NCBI GenBank assembly: GCA_004194705.1
Contig: SADC01001349.1
Span: forward strand, 372,001 to 436,000
Reading direction: 5' to 3'
DNA: 64,000 nt
From: Ditylenchus dipsaci
Lineage: Eukaryota; Nematoda; Chromadorea; Rhabditida; Anguinidae
Numbering within the stretch: position 1 is the stretch's first letter; every line of letters starts with the position of its first letter. Below, piece by piece: positions 24,189 through 35,600 of this stretch. The translations under genes were made by a program, and so were the position numbers. The notes under the pieces were generated by a model. The model saw only the letters and a program-made list of their open reading frames with translations. It had not been told where the DNA came from and searched no databases.

Positions 24189-24776
24189 GGCTGAAAAATG
24201 GCTCAGCTAGGTTGTTGTATCTAACTAACAGCTCTGCGAAAGGCCAAAAGTGGCCATGTGTTACGTTTCGAAAAAAGGTACCCTTAGTACACTAAGTTTG
24301 TATTTTCCTTTTTTGCTATAGCTGACAAAAAAAAGTGTCAAAAGGAAAGTTCTAAACTGACAATTTGACATAGAATTTCAGTGACCACATTACTTAAAAG
24401 TTGTCGGCTCAAAAGCGGGCATACCAGAGCATTAAAAAAGTAACGGTGTAATGAGTCTAATTCACCAAAATCAGTGGCTCTGGCTTTTCGAAAATGATAT
24501 TTTCGAGAATGTTTTAAAATGGTTGTTCTGTCGAGCGTAGAAAGTTAAGCTAATCCTTTAGATTTTTTTTGTTGATATCTCGACAGTTTCTACATCCTTC
24601 AAGGGGCATACCAGCGCGTTACACGGTCAATTTCAAATTTGCAAAAGGCGGGGACCAGCCATATTTAAACCAGAATTATTTTAAATGCAAATTTGTTATT
24701 CTGTAAAGAGCAATAAGTTATGAAAAGCACAGTGTTAGCCTAATGACATGCGTGGCTCAGTGGTAATGTGTTGATG
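24189..24776. other. Spacer before MULE element
   Basis: No gene recognised. The last ~30 bp belong to a tRNA-like sequence (next entry). Confidence 0.4.
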
Positions 24777-24786
24777 TTGTCCAAAC
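24748..24786 (+). repeat. 5' half of a tRNA-like (SINE-head) sequence, split by transposon
   Basis: TGCGTGGCTCAGTGGTAATG contains a good A-box (TGGCTCAGTGG). The matching B-box GGGTTCGGTTTC lies at 27920, just past the MULE element and its duplicated target. Removing the element leaves about 70 bp with tRNA-like box spacing. It could be a tRNA-derived SINE or a tRNA pseudogene. Confidence 0.5.
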
Positions 24787-27700
24787 GTAAAACCCCAAGT
24801 GCACCCCCCCCCCCCTAAGTGCACCTCCCTCTAGTGCAACCACTCCCCCCCCCCCAAGTGCAGTGGGTATCGACTGGAGTCAAAGCTAAATTTCGTCCTG
24901 GATTCAAACTGCAAACCAAGATGCCGGTTACTGATGGTCCAAGTTCCTCTACCTGCTACTCGTGGTCGGCTGTTCGACAGCCTAAGGGAAAATCGATTGA
25001 TCGCCATGTAAGTGCTTCATTGAATCACGCTTGTAATAGATTCTACAAAAAATTTCAGTATACAATTTATCGGTGTGGGGTGCTATTCTATCGCCCGTAA
25101 ATTTAGTGGAATCTCTCTTGCAACTCTTCCAACAATAACCGTGCTGTTTGAGGACTCTGAATATTGGATTGCTCGCAGTATTCATGGATCTGACATAGTA
25201 GGCCGCACACATATATGTGTTCCAAAAGTAAAAAATGAGGTAATTTCAGACAGACGTGCTTCGTGTTCGCTTTTAGATAAAAACTTACAGGTCATCGGTT
25301 TAACTGTCAAACGTCGTTTACGAAACAAGTGTGCCCAAGGTGGCGTCAACAATACAGCCAAAGTGAACTTGATACAGATGGAGAAGAAGTTGGCCAAGTT
25401 TCATGCATCCGATGAAGGTATTTTTATGGAAATATTTCACAGTTATTTAACGTTGGATTTTAGAAGTATTTGAAGAGGTCGTTAGGGGTGCTAATGCTAA
25501 CAATACTGCTGCCAACAAAAAAGTTTTGACTATGCAAGATCAAAGTCATATCCGCCGATAAGAAGTTATGAGCAGCTGAAGGAAGCAAAATTTTCAACGT
25601 ACATCCATACACTTCGTTCTAATGAAACAGCAGGAAACCGCTTTTCCATGAAAAGCTTCTCCGCTTCGCAAGTAAATTTTTAATAAATTTTTTGAAGTGT
25701 TTTCACCTTACTTCCAGATAAAGACATTGCGATATTCGGGTCAGACTTTCAAATAGAATATTTGCTGAAAAGTAACTTCTGGCTATCTGACGGAACATTT
25801 AAGTACAGTCCAAAAGGTGAGCTGACTTAAATTATTTCTGGCTACAATAATTTTCACAGATAGCTTTCAAATATACCGCGTTTTTGGCATGAAACTTGAC
25901 AATGATGGGAGGTATGCTTGTGTACCGGCCATTACAGCATTGCTCAAAAGAAAACCAAAGAAATCTACAAAACCTTGTGGGAAGAAGGTAAGTGCTTAGA
26001 AGCTACTAATTAGCAGAAAAACTATATATTTTAGTGTTCGGTTCCTGTGAGCGCCTGACAAAATCCAAGCAAATTCCTCGTATTACTCAACACGCTCTTT
26101 TCGACTGTGAGCGAGCAGCTTGGAAAACATTCAAGAGTGTGCAGAAGAAATTGGCCCAAGGCGGCGTTATGGACCCTCATATGTGCTCATTTCACGTGAA
26201 GCAGGCCTGTTACCGAAAGGCATGTAAAATTTCGATATCATCTTATGATTTTCAAAAAATTGTTTAGATACAAGCACTTGGTCTGACAGAAGATTACGCT
26301 AACAATAAAAAGTTCGCCGAGTAATGCATATGGCAGGAGCACTTCAGCATGTTGAAGTGCGCTTTCGGGACCATTGTCATCAAATCCTTCACGATTACGT
26401 CAACAATGAGTTCAAAGAAGAAAATCTAAACATGAAGTTGCACCAATTCCTTGAATACTTTGAGTGAGTTTTTTTTTCGATTTTTTTAAATTCAACTGAG
26501 CAATCCAATTTTTTTAAAGACACCAATGGTTGAAACTTGGGGAATTTTTTCTTTGTGTTCTATGCCTCAGCTTGCCCCCTTCACTACAAACAATTGCGAA
26601 AACTACCACTCACATCAGAGATTTGTTTTCCGGCCAGGCATGAAATTAGGATCATGGCTCTACAATTATCGGTAAGCTAGCCGGTTTTCTAAATTTCTTT
26701 TTTATTTGAAATCATAGAGATCTTCAAAATTACGAAGTTCGCCAGATTGAAGCGTTTTATTCCCGAGGAGGTGAGTCAAGCTTCTCGGAAAATTGTAAAA
26801 TATCTTCGGACAAGATTGCCGCAGCTAAAGACCTTCTCAAAGTCCACAACGATAGTACAGCTTCTTCAATCGACGAAGACTTTGGCCCTACGATGAAATT
26901 CTTTTGGTTGTGATGGGTCAACTGCAAAAGCGACTGGTTCAAAAATTCTCCTCTCAAAGTATTACTCTTGAACTTTTTAAAAAATTGACAATTTATAATT
27001 TTTAGAAAAAGAATCTTCAGTGAGACAGGTATTGAAGATGAAAATGCACTGCCTCCGTTTTCTGACATTGAAGAAGAACACTCAGCACAGAACCCATAAA
27101 AGAAATTGATGTTGTTCAAGCCCAAGGCGGCGAATATAGAGAGGTAAACACTCTGTGTGTTGCATTATCTATTTTTGAATTCACAGATTGCCAAAATTCG
27201 ATTGGAGCACAATCCTGAAGTGTTGGAAGAACATTTTGTTCCTGAGCCGGTATACCCATGGAGTGAGAATCCAATCAAGATACATCCAATCAAAGGAGAT
27301 GGAAACTGTTTCTACAGGTATGTTTAATACAAACATTATTGTTCATCCGTATTGCGTTTCTTGCTTACCTAGGTCAATAGCCTTTATTGTTTACGAAGAT
27401 GAAAATTGGCACAGACGCGTCCGAGATGAGTTAATGAAATTCCTGTTAGATAACAAGAATAAGTGCTGGGTCAAATTTTTCGGTGGCTTTAATGGTGTCG
27501 AAGAATATGCAAAATCCTACTCACAGCTCGGTGAGTGGGGCAGTAGTGCGCAACTTTTGCTGGCATCTAAGTGTTATAACTATAACTTCGTCCTTTTCAA
27601 CCTGAGAACTTTCCGAAATTTGTTACGTACTACGTTGATGTGGTTCGTGAGTTCAAAAAGGTTAAATTAAAAACGCTTAAAATTCTAACTCACATTTTAG

Positions 27701-27902
27701 ACTCCAGAATCACCCGCTACACAGATTGGATGGGTTCGTTACACCATGTCTGATAAGCATTTCGACGTCGCACAATTTGGGATTAAATAATTTTGAAATA
27801 ATACGCTGAAATTGTTGTTATCGTTTTGAAATTCGTTTGTGAAATTCGAAATTCGCACTAGAGGGGGCTGCACTTAGGGGGGGGGTGCACTTGGGGTCGG
27901 TC
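24787..27902 (+). mobile_element. Mutator-like element (MULE) with OTU domain, 10-bp TSD
   Basis: The 10 bp TTGTCCAAAC flank the element on both sides (24777-24786 and 27903-27912). Both ends are made of C-runs alternating with AAGTGCAC: several tandem words at the left (24793-24860) and their inverse at the right (27853-27896, GTGCACTTGGGG). Length 3,116 bp. The interior codes a spliced transposase followed by an OTU protease domain. A 9-11 bp target duplication is typical of Mutator. Confidence 0.85.
24855..27790 (+). pseudogene. MULE transposase and OTU cysteine protease, frameshifted
   Basis: Seen in order: amino-terminal exons with EDSEYWIARSIHGSDIVGRTH, a weak candidate zinc-binding region; the MULE core WLSDGTFKYSPK joined to SFQIYRVFGMKLDNDGRYAC; then ALFDCERAAWK and MCSFHVKQACYRKIQALGL; FTTNNCENYHSHQR; and, after further exons, an OTU domain IKGDGNCFYRSIAF with the nucleophile cysteine in DGNC and the catalytic histidine in DKHFDVAQ near the stop (27790). 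Known: MULE transposases are DDE enzymes with a C/H motif; OTU proteins cleave ubiquitin chains. Introns of about 45-70 nt separate the exons. Two apparent frameshifts (near 25550 and 26322) suggest a dead copy. Whether both domains lie on one polypeptide cannot be settled here; no second start is obvious. Confidence 0.75.
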
Positions 27903-28239
27903 TTGTCCAAACATGGACGGGTTCGGTTTCAACATGATGCAAAGCTTTATATATAAAATGACAAATTTGTATTAAAAAATAATTTCGTTTAAATATGCCT
28001 GGTCCCACCTTGTGAAAACTTGGGGATGGGGACGATTTTCGTATTCGCAGAATTCGTATTCGGCTTTTTTTCGTATTCGGCCAGATTCGTATGGGCAAAA
28101 CTTTTTTGTTTTCCCACCCCAAGGATTTCACTTTATTTGTTTCCAGCTTCATATTGACCATGATTCCATGTTTTTCAGTGACACCAACTCCATGAATGTT
28201 TGCGAAGGAATTTTCCATTTGAATCAGAGAAGCCGCTTA

Positions 28240-29066
28240 ACTAAACGAAGCACAGTGAAGGCGAAAATCTAAAAAGATACAGAACAGAATCCCAGCCAGT
28301 TAGTCTTGTAAGTGCCATCCACCTAGCATTCTTGAGCGCTTCTGAAGTTCGGAAATCGTCTAGTCGACCAGACCAAGCAAAACTGTTCGGTTTCATCTTC
28401 GATCCTTGTATCGAACTCGACCACATACGGCTCATTGCAATCTTCTGGCAAGTGATGTTGCTGTCAACATATTGTCGGAGGTCAGATAGTCGGATCATTC
28501 GAACCTTCTTGTTGCGATACTTGAGATTCTTGAGCTGCTTAACACTTGGAAGTGGATTTGAGGATCGAGTCTGACGTTGGCTAGCCTGTAATGATATATT
28601 TAAGAAAAATAACCGGATCCAAATTACCTGAATTTTGTCCTGAATTTTGCATGACTGACAGAGTTTTGTTCTTCACGAACAATCTTCTTGACGTTTTCGT
28701 TCAGCACGACTGGCTTCTTAGGCTTGTGTTGATGAACTCCATAGCTTTGCTCCACGATGATTTGCCTTTGAGTCATGCGGCCTCCTGATTTTGAGCTTCA
28801 TCTGACAACTGTAATTTCTCAGTCGAGTGTAATCGCACATTTATTCGTCCGTCCAGCTTTTCTCTAGATCTCTTGACTGATGACTAAAAAAATATAGCAG
28901 GATTAACGATCCTTGCGTTATACTTACAGTTTCCAATTGCCAATCCTGAGCTGCTCCAAGCATTGAACAGATCCTCGCTTTCGTAGACATCCAGCTGCTT
29001 GAATTTCGTGGCTTTTCCGCGCTTCGGCGATTCATATTCATCAATTACGAGTTCAAGTCCTTGCAT
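28240..29066 (-). pseudogene. Transposon-coded fragment, MULE-like N-terminal region
   Basis: Minus-strand pieces: MQGLELVIDEYESPKRGK (from 29066) to LFNAWSSSGLAIGN, then KRSREKLDGRINVRLHSTEK, and, after a frame change, VVLNENVKKIVREE and LPSVKQLKNLKYRNKKVRM to NARWMALTRLTGW near 28290. No catalytic transposase block follows, so this is a deletion derivative. The MULE link rests on the element's ends and on a faint likeness to the pre-catalytic region of such transposases. It could be another transposon protein. Confidence 0.4.
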
Positions 29067-29146
29067 TTCTGCTAGTTCACCTACAAATTACATAATGGAT
29101 GAACAAGAAATAAGAAAGCACGTAAATCAGAACAGTAACACATGCG

Positions 29147-29310
29147 AGAAAAATCTGTGACAGAAAAAAGCGAATCTGTGACAAAAAAAGTGAATCTGTG
29201 ACAAAAAAAAAGTGAATCTGTGACAGAAAAAAGTGAATCTGTGACAAATCAAATCTGTGACAAAAAAGTGAATCTGTGACAAAAGAAGTGAATCTGTGAC
29301 AAAAAAAAGT
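29147..29310. repeat. ~20-bp minisatellite AATCTGTGACAAAAAAAGTG
   Basis: Eight or so tandem copies with varying A-runs, located inside the Foldback-type element near its right end. Confidence 0.8.
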
Positions 29311-29318
29311 ATTGCCCG

Positions 29319-29497
29319 ATTCGTAATTCGGGTTACCGATAATAGCTTATAACCGATAGTGATGGATAATAACCTAATTAAGTTAGAATACGAGTTATTT
29401 CAAGTTTGGAAGGGGGACATACGAGTTATTCTAACTTAATTAGGTTATTATCCGTCACTTTCGGTATATAAACTATTATCGGTAACCCGAATACGAA
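29319..29497. repeat. Hairpin near the right end of the element
   Basis: ATTCGGGTTACCGATAATAG at the left returns inverted at 29478-29493. The arms include CTAATTAAGTTAGAATA and its inverse. Confidence 0.75.
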
Positions 29498-29898
29498 TCT
29501 GGCCGAATACGAAAAAAGCCGAATACGAAAAAAAGCCGAATACGAATTCTGCGAATACGAATTGTCCCCCTCCCAAACTTGGAAATTGCCCGTGTAAAGC
29601 GCTGATATGCCCTTTAAAGTTTTTATATCTGGATAAATCATGAGGTGCTTTTTGCTAGGAGTAGGCATTGCGTTCTCAAGCAAAAACTTGCTAGAAATTC
29701 GACAAATTCTGAGCAAATGAAGGATTTTTATCGATTTTTTTATACCGAAAATAAGTAAAAATTTAGACTCAAGGCAAAAAAACTCCCAAAGTTACATTGT
29801 ATGGGGTGTCATTTTATTGATTAATATGTTAAATGTCACTTTAGTTTATTTATGATCTTCCATGATTATTTTATAAGAAGTTTTTACGTTGTATAGAG

Positions 29899-30260
29899 TT
29901 ACGTGATATGAATTTTCGACTGTAATACAATCGCAGCAATGCTAATAATAAATATTCCAATGCAGCAGATTAGCAAGAGAAGTGGTTGACTGCTCCATTT
30001 CTTCATCAGCGTGAAAGACTGAAGTCACAGGCAAATATTGAGTTCCATTACTTAACACATACTTCTTTAAAAAGCGACATTCTTCGTATTGTTGAGCTTG
30101 GTCACTATGAAGCAGATAATTGCTAAAAACTGCAGAACTTTGAAGGGAAATTCGAAAACTAACAAGCATAAACTTGGTGTATGAAAATACGCGAAAATAA
30201 AAGTTTCTGCCTTGTTCTTGGCAGTTCTGATAGTAAATGCTTGCATGACATGGCAAAGAG
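29899..30260 (-). CDS. Possible exons of a small membrane protein
   Basis: Coding-like minus-strand text: TSLPCHASIYYQNCQEQGRN near 30255, then DQAQQYEECRFLKK near 30090. In a shifted frame the carboxy end is SFTLMKKWSSQP followed by a membrane-spanning LLLLICCIGIFIISIAAIVL and a short basic tail, stop at 29899. The pieces need splicing or indels to join. No family recognised. Reported because the terminal hydrophobic segment and cysteines look selected, but the call is weak. Confidence 0.28.
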
Positions 30261-30498
30261 GTGTACAAGTTTCTTAAAATAATTTTACGAAATGTATTTG
30301 TATTTATTTGCATACTTGCAAACCGCATATTCAATAGCAATCAGTAATAGGTGCTGGACAATTTTCGAAGGCTTCTGGATTGTTTCTACATTTCATAGTA
30401 TTTTTTGAATAAATGTAAAAAGCTTACTTTCTGTTACACATGAAGCTAAAATAAATTTTTATACAAAAAGTAAAAGATTTTTTTAGTTAGAAGTATTT

Positions 30499-30711
30499 AG
30501 GTACTTCTATGGTTTAGATCACACCTTCAATTTTTGTCGAGATTTTTTTGAATTTTCAAACTCTTGACAAGTTGATTCAATTGCCTGAGTGTGCCCACCA
30601 GTTTCCGTATTGACGATGTTAAGAAAGCACTGCTGCAACAGCAACAAAAATAAAAAAATCACAAAAATTTCGACAAAATGGAAGGTGTGATCTAAATCAT
30701 AGAAGTACCAA
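30499..30711. repeat. Foldback repeat, GGTACTTCTATG ends
   Basis: GGTACTTCTATGGTTTAGAT and CACACCTTC at the left, with their inverse at 30680-30711. About 213 bp. Confidence 0.75.
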
Positions 30712-30809
30712 TATTATTCATAATTGCAAAACATTGCCTTTGAAAAGACTAAGCACTGCTTTTTTAATCGAATAGAATTCAAACGAAGTTGGGATAGCAA
30801 GTTTTTAAC

Positions 30810-31506
30810 GGGTAAAACGGAATTTTGCAGCTAATTCTCGTAATTTTGCAGCTAATTCTCGTAATTTTGCAGCTAATTTTTTTTGCAGCTAATTCTCGTA
30901 TTTTGCAGCTAATTCTCGTAATTTTGCAGCAAATCCTTGTAATCTTGCAGCAAATATGAGTGAATTTTGTGGGATTCGAATTTCCTAGTCAAAAGATGAC
31001 TTGGATCGCTCAGAAACCCAGCCCGGAGTGGCCAGAAGCCCCTGAAAGTTGGTTTTTGGGGGTTTACTAGAGGGGGGGGGGGGTAAACTTTTTGCGAAAA
31101 TTCGATTGGGCGGATCAGAATTCCGGTCCGATCGGCTTAATTCCCACAACTCCACACTGAACCACTTCAAACCGTCATAAACCTGAATCTCTGAGAGATT
31201 AAGCCGATCGGACCGGAATTCTGATCCGCCCAATCGATTTTCGCAAAAGTTTACCCCCCCCCCTTTAGTAAACCCCCAAAAACCAACTTTCAGGGGCTTC
31301 TGGCCACTCCGGGCTGGGATTCTGAGCGATCCAAGTCATCTTTTGACTAGGAAATTCGAATTCCCGCAAAATTCACTCATTTTGCTGCAAAATTACGAGA
31401 ATTAGCTGCAAAATTACGAGAATTAGCTGCAAAAAAAATTAGCTGCAAAATTACGAGAATTAGCTGCAAAATTACGAGAATTAGCTGCCAAAATTCCGTT
31501 TTACCC
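30810..31506. mobile_element. Foldback-type palindrome with CAGCTAATTCTCGTAA arrays, ~9-bp TSD
   Basis: GTTTTTAAC / TTTTTTAAC (one mismatch) flank the element. The ends GGGTAAAACGGAATTTTG lead into tandem repeats of TTTTGCAGCTAATTCTCGTA (left) and the inverse array (right). Inner arms (GACTTGGATCGCTCAGAA, CCGGAGTGGCCAGAAGCC) are also inverted, giving a 697-bp near-palindrome centred near 31160. Confidence 0.8.
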
Positions 31507-31606
31507 TTTTTTAACACTGAAATGCATAATTGTCCTAAGAGCACATCCTAGTGCAGAACTTCTGCTGAACACGATAACGAATTTTTTTTAATCACTATTT
31601 GCGGTC

Positions 31607-32010
31607 AGCTGCCCCTATGTGCCCCTGTGTTTAGCAAAGCACTCAAAAAAAAATTTCAAAATAAATTTTGACGTAAAACTTATATTTCTAGGAATAGCAA
31701 TTTGTAACACCGGATTCGAGTTCAACGTGGTCGACTTGCTTAAATCTGCCATTAAACATAAGAACTTGATGTCGAATTTTAAATTCCGCTCAAGACAAAA
31801 AATATTCTAGTTCAGGTTTTTTAATTAATACATTTTTGGTATTGAGCGAATTTGAAATTTGACATCAAGTTCTTATGTTTAGGGGCAGATTTTTTAGCAA
31901 GTCGACCACGCTGAACTCGAATCCGGTGTTACAATTGGGCATCTCAGTAAAATATGAGTTTTACGTCAAAACTGATTTGAAATTTCTTTTAGAGCTTTGC
32001 TAAACACTCC
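31607..32010. repeat. 400-bp palindromic repeat, first of a pair
   Basis: TGTTTAGCAAAGCACTC and AACACCGGATTCGAGTTCAA at the left return inverted at 31905-32010. The centre is near 31815. Confidence 0.75.
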
Positions 32011-32333
32011 CAAAGCTTCCTTTCACCCTTTGTCAAAGCTATTTCTGGTGCAGTTTTCTCTGTTCTGTCGAATCGTATACCTCAATAACTAAGAAATAAC
32101 GTTATCACTTTTTTTTTCCGTTTGTAAGTATTAGATTTTTGAATAATGACACAATTTTTCTTTGAACTAAAATTTTCACACTGAATAGTCCTAAATACCT
32201 CAGCGACACAGTGACCGCGCCGTCTCGGGCCTGTCGGCGGAAAAAAATAAAAGTGAGGACGGCCGGCGGACTGCTGGCGCCAATGATAAATTAGGACGGA
32301 GAAAGCGGACTGATGACTGAAATTCATTAAAAA

Positions 32334-32817
32334 ATTGCACCAGATGGTGTTCAAAAATAATATAAAAAGGCTGTAGGGTGTGAAGTATGAGTCCCAAAGA
32401 GAACCGAAAATAAATTTTTTGAAATATTTTGACGTTTTTCGCTACAAAACATAAGTTTTTGACACCGGATTCGTGTTCAGCGTAGAAAATTTGCTTGAGC
32501 AAATGCTCTCAAAATTTAAGGTCATTGCAAATTTTTAAACTCCGCTCGGGACAAAAAATATCTAATTTTCAATATTTGAATATTTTTTGTCTCGAGCGGA
32601 GTTTAAAAATTTGCAGTGACCTTTAAATTTTAAGAGAGCTTTTCTCAAGCAAATTTACTACGCTGAACACGAATCCGGTGTCAAAAACTTATGTTTGTAG
32701 CGAAAGCCGAGTTTTACGTCAAAATATTCAAAAAATTTATTTTTGGTTCTCTTTGGACTCATACTTCACACCCCTACAGCCTTTTTATATTATTTTTGAA
32801 CACCATTCGGTGCAGTT
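32334..32817. repeat. 480-bp palindromic repeat, second of the pair
   Basis: GCACCAGATGGTGTTCAAAA, GACACCGGATTCGTGTTCAG and CTCCGCTCGGGACAAAAAAT return inverted. It shares ACCGGATTCG.GTTCA and the GCTC..GACAAAAAATAT words with the palindrome at 31607, so the two are related. Confidence 0.78.
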
Positions 32818-33433
32818 TTTTTCGCTCTATCTAATAGTTCATACGATTTCTTTCAAGAAACGGCTCTATCACACGTAATTTTGCACATTTAAGCACCAAC
32901 ACAGTTTTTTGAAAAAAATGACACAGATATTTCTTTGGACCAAAAATATTGAATTCCATTGAGCTCAATGTCAAAGCAGAGAAAGTTCTTAGAAAGCTCT
33001 TAATCTCAGCTTTAGAATAAGATGAAAAACTGTTCAGAAACACTTAAAGTGGCCGCTCGGCCGTTGGAGTGTTAAGCAAAAATGCTATTTCATCAAGTGC
33101 TTAATTTTTCTGTGCTGAAAAATAAAATTTTGACGTGAAATCTTTTTAAAAACTGGTAAATTAGGAGTCCTAACATAAGGATGATCTTATCAATAAGGAC
33201 TGTAACATCACTTATTTTAAACTACAGTGAACTCTGGATACAGTGTACCCTCGATATAGTGTAGATCTCGATATAGTGTATATTTTTTCAACTTCATTTA
33301 GTCAGTTCTAAGCCAAACTGGCTTATAGTGTACCCTCGATATAGTGTAACCCTCGATATAGTGTATATTTTTTCAACTTCATTTAGTCAGTTCTAAGCCA
33401 AACTGGCTTACAGTGTACCCTCGATATAGTGTG

Positions 33434-34625
33434 CAGGGTGGCCCAAAAAAACCTGAAATTTTTCAAAATTAACACTGTTTTGTTTAAGACTTTTGAATTT
33501 ATATATTTCTTAAATTATTCAGCAGTGTTTGTAGCTTGTTTAAAGGCACCATCCAGGGCTACGTGCTAGTGCAAAAACATTTCGAAAATCACAGCGAAAT
33601 TTCAAAAAAATATGTCAGAATTTGCTGTTCAAATTCAGACTTTTTGAAAAGTTTGGTTTAGACAGTTACAGCCATTGAAATTTTGCGTGTCGCATTTATT
33701 TATTGTTTTTTTCATCGTGTCTCTATTTTTTATATTGAATTTGGTGTAACAAGGATGGACGGTTGCAGTCTTAGGTCATAGGTCAGCTTCGAGGCAAGTA
33801 ACATATGGGAAGCAACCACTTAGTGAGGGTAAACTATCAACTGACAATAGATTCAACTGACAATAGTCAACTGATAATAGAAAAATTAATTTAACATAAT
33901 TAGCCACCACACAGTGAACTTTATTTTTTCCGTGACAATTCAAACAAAGTCGCTAGTAGCGAATACTCCCCCCCCCCCAACAATCCGACCTTTAAAAATG
34001 CTGTAACTACCCTTGCAAACAACAAGTTTAGGCTTAGCCCTTAGGCTTGGGGGTAGGCCAACGACGAAAGTTGTGACTAATAAAGAGTTTTCGCACATTT
34101 TCCGGGTCTGGGAAATAAATTTGGGCACTTTTTACTAAAGTAAAAAAGGTGAATATCTCTAAGGTGAAAATCTTCTGAATTTTCATCAAAATATTTTCAA
34201 AATTAACAACAGAATTCTTTCTTTCGAATCACCACAGAGCAACGTTGAGCGGATCCTCCAGCAGGTCGGACAATTCAGCTGATTCCCATCTTGATTTCAG
34301 TTAAATCTATTGTCAGTTGACTATTGTCAATTGAATCTATTGTCAGTTGACTATTGTCAGTTGAATCTATTGTCAGTTGACTATTGTCAGTTGAATCTAT
34401 TGTCAGTTGATGGTCGTTCCTTAGTGAATAGCCCTGTGCAGCGATCCGAGTTAATCTCATGCTACGAGAGCTAGACCTAAGACTGCAGCAGAATGAGAGA
34501 CTCGGTACCGGCCTCACAACCGTTATTTAAACATCCTTGCTTGCACCAAAAATCTTTATTTCAGGCGGTGCGCGGAAGCCCTTGACAAAATTTTCAGATT
34601 TTTTCAGGTTTTTTGGGCCACCCTG
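33434..34625. mobile_element. CAGGGTGGCCCAAAAAAACC element, 1.2 kb, non-coding
   Basis: CAGGGTGGCCCAAAAAAACC at the left and its inverse at 34602-34625 fit a mariner-type MITE; the flanks are TG and TA (expected TA). A truncated sibling is at 13766. It holds short direct and inverted runs of TCAACTGACAATAGAT (33830-33870 and 34305-34410). Confidence 0.72.
34305..34410. repeat. 15/30-bp minisatellite CTATTGTCAGTTGA
   Basis: About seven tandem units CTATTGTCAGTTGA(AT). The inverse unit appears at 33838-33875, so the array is split in inverted orientation within one element. Confidence 0.8.
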
Positions 34626-34672
34626 TATGTTCTTCCGATCCCCGCGAGCTACACTGTATCGAGAGTGGACTG

Positions 34673-34968
34673 TACCTTAAAACTTGAGAAAATAATAGAA
34701 GAATCATTTAACAAATAAGTTTATATAAATGCTCTTTTAAAAAATTCGCATAGTTTGAAAATTGAAGCATACCACTGGGTTCATCGCATTCTAATTCTAG
34801 AGCAAACAGTTACAGTAGGGACGTAATTGTCTGAAAAAAAAGTTAAGAAAAATAGTTTCACGGTAATCAGAATACCGAATAATATTATTCTGCATTCTTA
34901 TTTCTTCATTTTAAGTGTTACCAAATGTAGTACACAAAAATGGTTTTTTAAGTAGTATAAAATTTTAC
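34673..34968. other. Spacer, nothing recognised
   Basis: AT-rich; no gene or repeat structure noted. Confidence 0.35.
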
Positions 34969-35600
34969 CGACAAATCTTTTGCATTCCTTGTGTTCATTT
35001 GTCCTAATAGTTTAGTCTGCAATTTATCATTGAAAAAGCTTAAAAGAGGTGTCATTTGCAAGAAGCGGCTGTAAAAACAAATTTTAAGTATAATTCTAAG
35101 TTATATCTACGTCATATTATAGCGTTATATCTCTATTTCTATAGCTGCTTTGATGTAAAAGTGTTATATTTAAGTTTGTTTTTCATAATTTCAGCCACCC
35201 AAAGAATGCTGAAGCATTGAATTTCATTACTGAAAGCTCAGTTAACAAATCAAATAAAGTCTTAAACGGAGAGTTTTTGTCCTGGGCACCGCAAATATCA
35301 ATAAGTAAAATGTGAATATGCAAAAATAATGAGATTTCAGAGAGAATACAGTAAAATAGAAAAAATAATATGGTAAAAAGTAACTTAAGGTAGTTACTTA
35401 AACATTTTTCACCCCTTAAATGACACCCTCGTTTTAAGAAAGTATTAACCTGTTCAATCGCAGCTGTACAACATGGCGTCAAAAAATCCGACAAGTGTTT
35501 TTCCCTGATCAAGATTTTCTAAGACTTCAAGACACTGAGTTCGGCTAATAAATTCGCATACTATTGTTATCAAGAAGGCTATCAAAAAATTCAGAATCAT
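34969..35600 (-). CDS. Small secreted Cys-containing protein (candidate)
   Basis: Minus strand. The ATG at 35600 opens a signal peptide MILNFLIAFLITIVCEFISR, followed by TQCLEVLENLDQGK. In the next frame LSDFLTPCCTAAIEQ runs to a donor at 35450; the two frames join if one A of GGGAAAAACAC (near 35500) is disregarded. A second exon, 35231-35281, reads DKNSPFKTLFDLLTELS in phase. A third begins at 35068 and meets a stop after 13 codons. The layout (signal, C..EVL, then CC) resembles the locus at 40598-40796, so these may be paralogs. No known family. It could be a decayed copy. Confidence 0.38.

Larger units (their letters stand above)
28024..29574 (-). mobile_element. Foldback/MULE-type element with TCGTATTCGGC ends, 8-bp TSD
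   Basis: AAACTTGG flanks the element (28016-28023 and 29575-29582). Both ends repeat TTCGTATTCGGC-like words in tandem, inverted relative to each other (AATTCGTATTCGGCTTTTTT in each). Inside the right part are a minisatellite (29147-29310) and a hairpin (29319-29497). Minus-strand coding-like pieces occupy the middle. Confidence 0.78.
33225..34672. mobile_element. Pogo-like MITE interrupted by another element
   Basis: CAGTGAACTCTGGATACAGT at the left and the inverse of CAGTCCACTCTCGATACAGT at the right, both flanked by TA. Tandem CCTCGATATAGTGTA words follow the left end. The element at 33434-34625 is inserted inside. Confidence 0.7.

Noticed and set aside
29147..29310. CRISPR-like regular repeat
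   Set aside because: Units are contiguous with only A-run variation, there are no spacers, and the genome is eukaryotic.
34275..34517. Frame with repeated DSTDNSQLTI
   Set aside because: Translation of the CTATTGTCAGTTGA minisatellite.
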